Positions 10,679 to 21,552 of a DNA stretch of 64,000 nucleotides are shown one piece after another (the first letter of the stretch is position 1; every line of letters starts with the position of its first letter). A program made the position numbers and the translations under genes. The stretch comes from Coprinellus micaceus (Eukaryota > Basidiomycota > Agaricomycetes > Agaricales > Psathyrellaceae): the NCBI GenBank assembly GCA_951394405.1, contig OX596345.1:2170001-2234000 (forward strand), given 5' to 3'. The notes beneath the pieces were generated by a model. The model was not told where the DNA came from. It saw only the letters and a list, made by a program, of their open reading frames with translations, and searched no databases.

Positions 10679-13600
10679 CTGGTGCTTCTAATATCACAGA
10701 GAAAGCTGTTGCACAGCCTGCCAACCCATGTACCCATACCCAGTGAGAACATCACTGCTCTAAAGCCTAACCCACTGGTGAGCACTTTTGTACCCACTAT
10801 TTGCTCACATTGATATGTTGACCAAGGGAGTCTCTTGAGCTGCCCCTGGCATAAAAGTTGCCCCTTTAAAGCCCAAAGGAGCTGTTCCATCCCATACTCC
10901 ACCCATTCTGAGTCTCCCCAAGACTTCCAAGAAGTATATCAATTTGTGAGTTCATATTTTTGTGCCTTCCAAGTTGTCCATATCCATTATGATGAAATTA
11001 AACCCGCATATCAACAAGATCTGTAATATTGGGAAGGTTTCTGGGAAGAAGAACAGTGCAAGTCTGCCAAACTTTGTTCCACAGACTGTTCAATTTCCTA
11101 GGGCACACTGATGGTTGTAGTCATTGAGAAAATTAGGATTCTCATTGATGCTGAGTACATACAGGGATTTGATCTCTGCATTATGGGATTTGTATGTCTT
11201 TTACCCTTCATTCATTCACAGTTTCATCATTATAATATCCATTCTCCACAGAACTGCACTTGTTCCTATGTGGGTAGAGTCAAAGTGCAAAGTGAACCTA
11301 GATTTATGTACTAGTGAAGGGACAATTAGTGAGTTTTGGTGCCAGGTCTCTTGGAACTTGCTGTTTGTCAAGTCTGGTGATGTGAAGAAATTCAAGTTGG
11401 ATTGGTATATCCTTGTCAAATATGACCCCACTGACAATGAAGACAGTGATGGCTTCAAGGTCCCTGTATGCAATCTTATCTCTGGCATTTCCATGGTACT
11501 CTCATTGACTGTCAACAGTCTTACTATCTCGGGCCCCTAAGCAGCCTCACATAACCACCATCAATGAAACTGACACAACAAACAATTACCCCACAAAGTC
11601 TGGCTGCAACCCCAATGGGGCAGCACCAGGAAAGAAGCCTCATCAGTCTTATCCTTTCACTTGCAGATCTCACATCTGATTCTCATTCCACAGAAATTTC
11701 ACTGAGCAGGAGTACAGTGTTACAAGATGAACATCCCTGAGACTATGAGTGTGGAGTACATTGTGGACAAGTATGAATTTGGGTCTGAAAAGACTTTAGG
11801 GTGTGTGATTACTGCCCTTCTCACCATCACTGAGTGGCCTAACAAGATCCAAACACTTCCAAATGAGGATGGGCAGACAAATGTTCATCGCAAAGTGCTA
11901 TTTCTACACCAGGTGTGGTTGAGTGTTTGAGGTTTTGAAGGAAGGAAACTTAGAGGAACTTCAGAAGGAGCTGCTCTGTGGGCACACCCTGAAGTGCACT
12001 GTGACGAAGTTCAAGCAGGATGCTCACACCAACAAGATATCTACCTATGGTATGCCCAGTTTGGCATCTTCTTGTGTATCTGGCACAGATCAAGCCAGGG
12101 AGAAGAATGAGGATCTGGTTGGACGGACTTGCAATACTTTAGCTCACTATTCACTCTTTGACTCTGAGAAGATTCAAGACACTGGGCTTCATTGATATTG
12201 AGGGTATCTCATATTCTAATTTATAACATGTTGGTCATGTTCACTGACATTGCCCCTTAGGAATTAATACTGCTGATAACCCTCACTGTACGAAGTCTGA
12301 TGTGCTGCATTTTGTTTTGTTTGATCTCATGGTCCACAAGTGCATCAGACCTATGTCTGTTCTAACCAAGATTAACACCATCATTTACAGTGTCAACAGA
12401 TCTTACAGCCTACATGCGCAATTGTGACAGAGGGCCCACTGCTAACAGGCGGCGCTCTCATAAAGAGATCCTTGCTGTGCACTGACTGATCACCAGAGGC
12501 CCTCCCATGGATATCAGCAGCTGATCACTTCCCGCTTGCTTGTGGTGCTCGACATGACATCCCTTGGATGCCCTGGGGATCTCCCAAGTGGGTTCTCCAG
12601 GGGATACTCAATTCGGGGACTTGGAGTTTTTTTTGTTGTGTTGGCCCCTTCCCACAGAGGCAATGGCTCAGCAACAGCTCGGCCCGCCTTAGTCAATGCT
12701 TCCTACTCTCAATCATAAGGCTCACCACATTGAGTCTGCACTTCTTACTCTCTCACCTTGTTCTCCACATTCAACATCACCCCCAAGTTCAAGGCAGGTC
12801 GCCCACTGGTGACAGTAAGTAAGTTTGTTCATTCTGTGATTTTATTTTCTTCACAGTGTACTGATACCTTTTGTTAGTTAAACTTCGGAACACTGGGTGG
12901 TTGTGGCAAGAGAGGGGTTTTGGGGTTGAGGGTGCCAGGTCATGAGTGTTTGGGGCTATGGGGGGAGTGGGAGTTCCAAGTGACATGGATCACAAGGTGA
13001 GTAGCCCCTGAATTTGCTGGTGGTCTACATTGTTGTGCTGACATATATGTCTTGTAGGGATTTACCATTTCAATATACAGATGTAGTGGAAGCCCTGTTA
13101 TGGTGCAGCCCCCTCTCCAAGCCAGGTAGCAGCAATGCAGCATTGCTGTAGGACTACGGAAATGCATAGACCCATCATGTATATTAGTTTATCTGCCTAA
13201 TCAATATTCAATACTGTGAACCAATGGATGAAACAGTGAGCGAATATACAACGGCGTGAGTGCCCACCCAAACTGATTATATAATCAGGCTAGATGTCAC
13301 GTTACAGTGGAGGAGAACCTTTGGAGGTCCATTGCAGCTCTCTGGGGAGAGAGGTCTCCTTGGAGAGCCAGGGAGAGGCTATATGGCTTGTGAATGGATC
13401 GCCACCAGTTCATGGTGGAGATCCCTGGGAATATCCATGCACCATCACAATCAGAGTGTTGACGGATCTCTGATCCAACTTGGCATGTAGACAACAAGGC
13501 TCAAGCATCATAACCTTCTCTCAGCAGCACAAGTGTAACTTGGTCTGCACTAAGTTTGGGTTTGAACTGCTTGGCTCCATGGGCAGCAGTAAGCCTGGAG

Positions 13601-14650
13601 GGATTGAGGGAAACCCCCAAGGGGAAACAGAGGAGCTTGTTGACAATTCTGCCAGTGCCTAGGGTATATATTTATTGCTTTACCTCACTTTACCATACTG
13701 TAGCGGACTGTATGGAGGGGCCAGTCACACATCATGCCAGGTGTAGGTGGGGATTCTGTAGACAGACCACCTGCAACAGCAGCAAATGGTTCATTTACAA
13801 ACCACTGCAGCAGTATGGTCAGTTTACAATCCACTGGAGAAGCTCAGCAGGTGCTTCCCTGCTTCTCGGACATTTGATGGGGCTTCTTGTGATGTCCCAT
13901 CTAGGAAGTTCAATGTTTGAACATGCAACCCAAGTTATTTTTCATTCATGATGGCCCCCACATTCCCACATGGGTAGCTCCCTCCCACTGTGCATCCCAC
14001 CCCTCCCTTCAGGGGGGGGGAGGGTCCCAGGGCCCCCGATGTGAGACTGTCAGTCACATATGTGGGGCCCCTGGGTTCCTTGCCACCGCTCATTGCAGGC
14101 TCAGCCCAAGGGCCTCAAATTAATAGACAGAGGGCCACATAGGTCATGCCAGGTGCAGCACATTTTAATAATACATTTTATTCAAGCCTGTTTGAGAATG
14201 TTTTCAAGACCCTGAAACATATAATTTGGTTTGTTTGATTTCGTGGACATACAGTGGTGTGTAACATATGGTTATAAATATGGTGCCTACTGAATTGGGA
14301 AAGGGACATCAATTACCAAGGCCGCCTGACAGCTACCAGGCATTTGTAAACGGACCACGCTGGTGTTGCAGTAGTTTTGTAAATAGACCAATGCTGGTGT
14401 TGCAAGGGTCCGTCTACAGCCCCCCTAACAAGTGGCGGCCTTTCGGTTGTCCCAAGTGTTTGTGTGTGTGTGCCTCTTGGTGCATTGCCCTGTAGTTCGT
14501 GCTTCACCATACCCACTGACAAGTTCTCGGACAGCGCACTTCACGTTCATGTATCTCCTGGTACTTGAAATCGAGTTGCACCTAGTGCCATCCTGTGGTG
14601 GTATATGATAAGGACCACCACTCCAGATTCCAGGGCATCATCACAAAAAA
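10679..14650. other. Gene-free repeat-derived region
   Basis: Only short frames occur. Plus-strand frames at 11124-11540, 11727-11930 and 11923-12195 follow each other and use ordinary amino acids (for example EYIVDKYEFGSEKTL), so they may be pieces of one decayed gene, but I recognise no domain. A run of nine G at about 14012 and an imperfect hairpin at about 14020-14085 (CCCAGGGCCCC against GGGGCCCCTGGG) also lie here. Near 14650 the composition changes to that of the gene-bearing right part. Confidence 0.4.
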
Positions 14651-15007
14651 GGATCCAGAGACGGACACACTGTCTCGGAGATTGTATATTGCAAGGCGGC
14701 TAGCACAAGCTCAAGTAGTAACAAGCATCGGAAGATAAAAGATCGAGGGAGGGAGTCAGAAGACTCGAGGTGGGTAAGCAAGAACAAGAAGGAATGGAAT
14801 AAATAGAATGAAAAGGTGGAAGAGAAAGGGAAGGAAGGGTATTCATATATCGGACATTAGATTCTATCTGTACGTTCAGCAAAGATTCACCCACCCATCC
14901 ATCTACGCCCCAGTCTGTCCGAGTATCGAGACATACACCAAGTCCCCGAGGGACTCACGCACCATGCCGATAGCTCTACAACTTCTCCACCGACACCGAT
15001 GCACTCC
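14651..15007. other. Downstream flank of SKT5-like gene
   Basis: No gene seen. This should contain the 3' untranslated region of the minus-strand gene that ends at 15008. Confidence 0.4.
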
Positions 15008-18000
15008 TTACATCACCTTACAATCCTTATCCTCCGCCTTGGCGCCCTGAATCCCCATCTCGGCGAACGTCGCAGGGTGCTTGCCAGTCGGACGGGGCGT
15101 CTGCCCTGCGAGGCTGGTGTTCGGCGCCGCAAGCCCTGGGGTGTTGGCGTTGGCGGGGTTAGCAGTCGAGGGTGGATTGGCGGTGTTTGGGGGCGCTAAG
15201 GAGAATGTTGGTGTTAGCACGCAGAGAAGAGGGTTAGAAAACGGAGAACAGGATAACGACGCAAAACATCGAGCTCCGGGACGGCGTCAGAACTGAGTAC
15301 GACGATGACGACGGCAACAACGTCAAGGCATAGACCGAACACCCCTATCGATGGAAAGAGGGTCGCCGTCGTTTAGTCATCGTTTGCCATCCGTTGCCGT
15401 CGTCGAACAAGGCCACAACCAACCCGTCGACCAGCAGAAACCCCCTCTTCTCTGCACCGCGTCTGCTCGACCCCCACCCGACGACGTGTCAGGCACCAAG
15501 GAGGAACAAAAAAACAGCACAGGATCAAAGTGGGAAAGCGAAAGAAACGAAAAACGCGAACACCGAACGAAATCAGAGGAAACGACCCAAGGCCAAGAGG
15601 AGGGATGAAAGACCACGAGCCCCTCCTGTCCAAACCAGCGTCGAACACCCCGGCAGACCTGATACTGTGCGGTGGGAAGACGAAAGGTAAAGGGTGGTGA
15701 CGCTCGAAAACGAGGACGGAAGAAATGAGAAACGATTAGCACGATAAACACCCGCCCCAACCCTCGAGCACTGCATCGTCCACCAGTCGTGCCTACCAAC
15801 CTCCACCCTCGTCCCCAGCAAGCGTCACCGAAACGACCGCCCAATCTTCGAACGAAACGAAAGCGTCAACCCAAAACCGAATCCCCAAAACCCAGCCAAC
15901 TAGAAACCAAACGACCAAACGACCCCAACGAACGAACAAAAACCAAGCCAAACCAACTCACCTCCACTCCCCGGCACAGGCGGAACCCCATACTCCTCCA
16001 CCCCAACCCTCAACTTCCCCATCCTCCCCGGACCAGGACTCGCCTTCCTCCCCGGACTCTGCGGGCGTCTGCCCCCCTGTCCTCCTCCTCCTCCTTGCCC
16101 TCCCTGCTGCCCTCCATACCCCCCTCCCCCTCCCCCTTGCTGATACCCTCCATACGACTGAACCCCCGACCCCTGACTCTCCGGCCTCGACTCCGTCCTC
16201 CCATACGTCCCCGCAGGAGCCGCACTATGCGGCGGCATCGGGTACGCACTCTGCGGCCTCGGACTCGCATACCCTCCTCCCCCTCCTCCTCCCGTCGTCC
16301 CAGGGAACTGACTCTGCGGCCTATTCTTCCCTGCACTCGGAGGTCTAGGTCCCGCACTCGGTGGACGGGGTCCGAAGCCCTGATGCGGCTGGGTATGGTT
16401 ATGGTTATTCGTGCCGGCGGAGGGGGGGCGTGCGGAGACGGGTTGCGGGTTGCGTAGGAGGTCGAGGCGGGAGGGGCCGGTGGCTGTGGGCGTCGTAGGA
16501 TAGGCTGAGGATGGGGTGGATGCGTATGAAGGTGCGGTGGAGGGTGTGTAAGACGACGGCGTCGCCGACTGAGGAGGTCGAGGGAGTGGGGGAGCTGTTC
16601 CCGTCTCGTCAGCACCAGGTTCTATACACAAAGACCAAGGAGAGAACGCACCTTGACCCTGAATCGCAGCACTATTCAACGGCTGATAAGTCGACATCGT
16701 GCTCTTCCTCACAAGCTCAACGACAGCTCTTGGGTCTCTCTGACCAGCCGCACGTTGCGGGGAAAGCGAAAGCGCAGCAAGTGCCGAAGTCGGCGGGGCG
16801 AGTGCTACAAGGACAATCAGCATCCAAGATCCGACGTAGGGTTAACCTCAAGCTCGAAGTCCATCCATCGATAGGGACGGAACCTCGGGAGAGAACCACC
16901 CCATCGATAGAACCCAAGACCCAAGCTCAAGCTCCCGAACCCAATCCAAGCTGGAAACTCACCATTCCCACTCCCCGGCACCGGCAAATTCCCCGCGAAA
17001 CCCTGTGGCCCCGCCCCCGCACTCATCGCGACCTTCTGCGCCTCCGCGAGACTGGGGAACGTCTGGCCCTGGTACGGCGGGCTCATCGGTGTCTCCTCCG
17101 TGCGGCGCTGGGCCATCGTCCTTGTCCGCTCGACGCGTTGTTCGTGTACCCCTTTCGAGAGGCGGTGGGATTCGGCTGGGGGGAGGAAGGATGGTTAGCG
17201 TGGGATTCAAAGTGGGTTCAAGAGGATACGAAAGGAAGGGATAGGGTGGGGAGATGGTGAAAGGACGATGGGTAAGGAAGACAGATAAGGAAAGCGAAGG
17301 GGATCGACGGTCGAGGACAAAGTAAGGGGGAAGAACAGGGGCAGCGGAAAGACTAAAGAGAACCGAAGAATGGCGTGTAAAGTAGTATAGGATCGAGGGT
17401 TAGAATGATACGAAACGAAGGGATAGGGTGGGCGTGAAGGAGGCGGAGGGAAAGGTTGGGAGAAGGGGGAGAGAATAGATATAAGGGAAACGCGATAAGG
17501 AAGGGAAGAGAGACGATAACAAAGGGAGGCGGAAGAACAAAGGCAGAGCGGTCTAAAGAACCGGGGGAGATACAGTAGAATGGTGAAGGGAATGAGGATA
17601 TCGAAGCGTAGGGAATACGAAAGAGACAAAGACAAAAACGCGATAAAACAAGCCATAAAAACAGCAAAAACGACTCACCACTCTCCCTCCCAAGAACATC
17701 CAGTCTCCCCCTCGCATCCACATTCCCCGCATTCGCCGCAAGGGTATAGTAGTGAACAGCGTCAGGCACGCTCACCGGCCTCCCAACTCCCACCTCCGCG
17801 TAGTACCCCATAGCGAAGTGTGCACTGGTGAGGTTTCGACTACTCGCCTTCTGCGCAAACGTCAACGCCAAGCCCTCGTCCTTCTCAAACCCCCCTCCCC
17901 CTCCCGCTCCTCCACCCCCTGGCTGACCACTCCCCCCCGCCGCCCCACAAAGGAACCACTTACTCAACGCCATATCCGCCTCCACCTCCCCCCCCTGACT

Positions 18001-19335
18001 CGCCAAACTATAATACTGCACACTCAACAACGGGTCAAAGTAAAACGGCGGATCCGCAAACTCATACGCATGCCCCAGCTTGTACTGCGCAGGCCCATAG
18101 TGCAGGTACGCCGCGCGCTCCAGGTGGTGCCGGCTCTCCAGGTGCGGGGAGCTCCCCAGGGGGATCAAGGGTGTAAGCGCCGTGGAGGGGTGTGTAGGCG
18201 GGGGCGGGTACGATGGGATGGACGATAAAGAGGCGAAGATGGCCGGAGCGATAGGGGCGATGGACGAAAACTCCGAAAGGAGGAGGAGGGAATACACATA
18301 CGCAGGCTGCGGACACTCCAAACTCGCCAACACCGCCGCCCTCTGCAGAATCGGCAACGCCTTCCCCACATCCGCCTGCATCGTCAGCTGGCCCAGGAGC
18401 TGCGCCATCCCCAAGCGATACAAACAACTCTCCACCCCCAACTTCGCTCCGCGCTCAAAACAATCCTTCGCATGCTTCAAATCGCCAAAGGCCTCGTAGT
18501 CCCGCGCGAGGCGGTACCACGCGCCTGCGTACCCGCCCCGCGCCGCGGTCTCAAAGTCCCTGAACGCGCCTTTGGGGTTGAAGGGGAGGTGCTGCGGGAA
18601 GGCACCCGTACTCGCGAGCACCGCCCGCATGTACACCGCCTCCGCCTCGAAGCCCTGCATGCCCTGGTTGTTTCCCTGGTTATACGGCTGCCCATGCGGG
18701 TACGGGCTCGCGATGGCGAGGATAAGCGGGACGGCTGTGGACGCGAGGGTGACGATGTCGGGGTCGAGTGCGGAGGAGGGGAGTGCGCCTGTGATGGGGT
18801 CGCTGACGCTGGGGATGGGCTGCCCCACGGGGGTCGTCAACGCGAGGTGGAGGTGGTGCGCTCTGTCCACCAAGAAGAACACGTCCCTCGCCCACGTCAC
18901 CTTCAAGTTCCCGTCCAACGCCGGGCTGGTGATGCTCGGCAACGCCTCCAGGAGGGTGGGCACGCTCGGGAGGGTGGCGGTCAGGCTGGTGGAGGTGGTG
19001 GACGAGGGCCGGTGGGTGGTAGACGATGCGTTCATGGAGCCTGCTGCTGGTGTGGGCGGGGCAGGCGGGGGCTGGGGGAAGGGCGAACGGGGCGCGGCGG
19101 TGAAAGCCCAGGGACTCCAATCCGATCCTGGGCCCGCTGCAGGGGCTGACATCGGGACCTGGACGTTCGCACCGAAGCTGGGGGCTGGCATCGCGTAGGA
19201 GCTGTACGTCGGGGGCTGTGTCGTCGTCTGAGTCTGAGGGTGAGAGGCACCACCCATGTTGTCGAGATCTGCTGCGGGGTTGTCTGTGCGGTGGGGACGC
19301 GGAGAGACGATGTGCGGGTCGTAGTGCGATGTCAT
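15008..19335 (-). CDS. SKT5/CHS4-like chitin synthase activator, Sel1 repeats and CaaX end
   Basis: Proteins of this family recruit and activate chitin synthase III at the plasma membrane at sites of wall growth. The proposed model has four exons, 17679-19335, 16963-17175, 15962-16804 and 15008-15195. All phases agree and give 966 residues. A Pro/Gln-rich N-terminus (to about 130) precedes Sel1-like repeats in the rest of exon 1, for example AYLHYGPAQYKLGHAYEF and SAHFAMGYYAEVGVGRP. Exon 3 encodes a long Pro/Gly/Ser-rich tail. The last exon ends GAKAEDKDCKVM, a C-terminal CaaX box for prenylation, the family hallmark. Introns of 503 and 766 nt are about ten times the usual length here. A 30-nt in-frame GT..AG stretch at about 16601-16630 is too short to be spliced with confidence and was kept as coding. 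The family call is firm, the exact exon 3 less so. Confidence 0.85.
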
Positions 19336-19607
19336 GGCAGAGAGAGAAACAGAAGAAGCACTTTGATCAATCGATCAACTTTTAATCACCTCTTTGATCT
19401 TTCCTCCCTTCCCGCCTTTTAAAGAGAGCAAGGAGAGGCCTCTATCCCCGTCTCCACTGCGCCGCAGCTGCACCCCACATTTAAGCGCGTTCCGCCTCTA
19501 ACCCTTAGGCGCGCGTCGGCCATTGGCCCCGACGCCACCGATCTTAGCGCCGGATACCGCACAACCGAACGCAAGACCTAGCCAAAAGACAAACCACCCA
19601 TAATAAC
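19336..19607. promoter_or_regulatory. Upstream region of SKT5-like gene and tRNA
   Basis: The 5' flank of the minus-strand SKT5-like gene and of the plus-strand tRNA, which diverge from here. Pyrimidine-rich DNA lies just ahead of the start codon, seen on the plus strand as GAGAGAGAAACAGAAG. No defined promoter element was identified. Confidence 0.3.
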
Positions 19608-19679
19608 GGGCTCTTGGCACAGGGGTAGCGCGCACGCTTCGCATGCGTGAGGTCGTGGGTTCAAATCCCACAGTGTCCA
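19608..19679 (+). tRNA. tRNA-Ala (anticodon CGC)
   Basis: The 72 bases fold as a cloverleaf: anticodon stem CACGC/GCGTG around loop TTCGCAT (anticodon CGC), T arm GTGGG-TTCAAAT-CCCAC, variable loop AGGTC and discriminator A. Pair 3-70 is G-T, the classic alanine identity element. The B box GGTTCAAATCC is perfect. One T-T mismatch in the acceptor stem and one A-C in the D stem are weak points, so slight decay cannot be excluded. There is no intron. Confidence 0.85.
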
Positions 19680-19684
19680 TTTTT
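19680..19684 (+). terminator. RNA polymerase III terminator of tRNA-Ala
   Basis: A run of five T immediately follows the tRNA 3' end, the usual pol III stop signal. Confidence 0.75.
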
Positions 19685-21552
19685 GCTTCCATCCGTCTCT
19701 TCCCCTGCTTCCCATGTCGAGACTCATAACTATAAGTTCTTTTTTTCTCCCTGCCCCCTCACTCCTCTTCGATGTTCCCTATCTCGTTGAACGGAGCCGT
19801 TATCTACGGCAAGCCAGACGAGTCAACGCACCCCCGTCCAACTCACCCAGAATGAACCTCCTCAATGCTCTCTTCCGCCACCCATCCGGATCCCCCTCCC
19901 GCGCCGTCCCCTCGTCATGCACACCGCGCCCCAGCTAGCTCGTTCGCTTTGTCCCTCCGTCGACGACTCACGAAAAGTAATTCCGTGTATTCGTGCTTCA
20001 GCGAAGATCTAGAGTGGAAAAAATCAAGAGATTCCGTTGCTAAGAGATCGAGGCTCAGCGTTCGTTGACCTTGGAACAACCAGTGCAGACGGGTCCGATC
20101 CAACCAAGGAGGGCCATGTCTGACTCCGACCACACCAATCGTCTGTACGCAGACCATGGCATCCCGAGAGCTTGGAGCAAAGCAACCTCGCTACCCAGCT
20201 TCCAATGTCAACGAAGGCAACAAAAACACCACCCCCAGCCCCGGGGCCCGTTCCTCAGCTCAAACTTCAAAAAGGTTCGTCACCCCAATCCTCTCCTCAA
20301 AATCCCCTTCCAAAATTCAAACCGGTCCCCGTCCGCAGGAAGAAGACCAAAGCGCAAACACACGCCTCTTCGGCCCCACCCAACAGCGCTCCAACTTTCA
20401 ACCCACCCCCGTTACCGAGGGCTATCCCAAAACGATTGCTTACCACGACTATCCGGGCAAGCCTCCCGTCTTGCCAACTTCAATACCCTCCCTCTCGTCC
20501 CAACCCCGCCCAGTCAACCTCCCCACCCTCCCTAGATCCGCTGCAAAGCCGCAACGTAGACTCTACGCTTGCTTTACGCCGACGACGATAGGCAAGAGCA
20601 AACCACACGGGTGCGGGCTACTTCTGTGTCGAAGGTTCAAGGAATCAGTCGTATGGTGAAGGGAGGAAGGAATCGGGCGTGGGGGATGTGCGGGGTGAGG
20701 GAAGGGGAGGTCGGTTGAGAAGGCGGTGAGGCGGAAGTGGTGGGCCGAGAAGGCGGAGGGAAAGGGCGAAGACCGTGGGCAGAAAAGGCGGGAAGCCAGA
20801 CGGACTGTGTGGAGCGAAGGAGGCGGAGGTGGACGGAGAAAGCAAGAGGGAGGTGGTGGGTCGAGAAGGCGCAGGGGGATGAGGAGGGTGTTAGTAACGT
20901 TGGGCGACGGACGATGGGTGACCCAGGGTGCCCCCTGACGACTCATGTGAAAACGCGAGCGAGGGTCGAGGTGCACCCTCTATGCACGGTTTGCAATGAA
21001 GAGCACAGTAGGTACGTACAACACTCCTTGCTCGTTAACCACAACAAACTCTACATTCATGTAGGAAGAAACTGCCGACCACACGCAGACTTTAGTGAGC
21101 AATCCAAAGCTTCTCGTGCGCGGCCCGTGATAGAGAAGGCGCCGAGGGCCCTAGAGTGGCGAGTACCTACAACGGAGCAGGCGTCCTTGTCCACATCTGC
21201 GACGACCCACAGGGCGGATCACTCGTGGTTGTGCGTGGACTACGCACCGAGTGAGGGCCGGGGAACGTACCTATCATCGAGTAGCAGAGCCGTAAGGGAG
21301 CTGTGTCAATTCGATAAAAATGCCTGAAAAGGGGTGGCGAAGGAGACGAGTATACAAAGGCCAGTGGTTAGTCGACAGGAATCGGATATCTGACATACTA
21401 TGGGGATATGAGAACAGGGGATGAAAGGATGTAAGTGAAGGACATTGATATTGAGTATGCGAAATTCAGAGACATATTCTGTAAGTCATGGTACCAAGAG
21501 CCGATAGTCCATAGAATGCGAAGCAAGAAAGTGAAAATAAGGGCCAAGACAG
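19685..21552. other. Intergenic region with weak coding potential
   Basis: Overlapping plus-strand frames at 19865-20068 and 20156-20659 could be exons of a Ser/Pro-rich protein. For example, one frame reads SLRRRLTKSNSVYSCF and others are full of P, S and R. Two or three frames are open at once over 20.1-20.6 kb, which is common in compositionally biased DNA, so no single model can be preferred. No domain was recognised. Confidence 0.3.

Noticed and set aside
15789..16457. 222-codon plus-strand frame rich in R, P and S
   Set aside because: Overlaps exon 3 of the SKT5-like gene on the other strand and mirrors its Pro/Gly-rich composition.
18472..19149. 225-codon plus-strand frame
   Set aside because: Antisense to the first exon of the SKT5-like gene; its composition is a by-product of the biased, GC-rich coding DNA.
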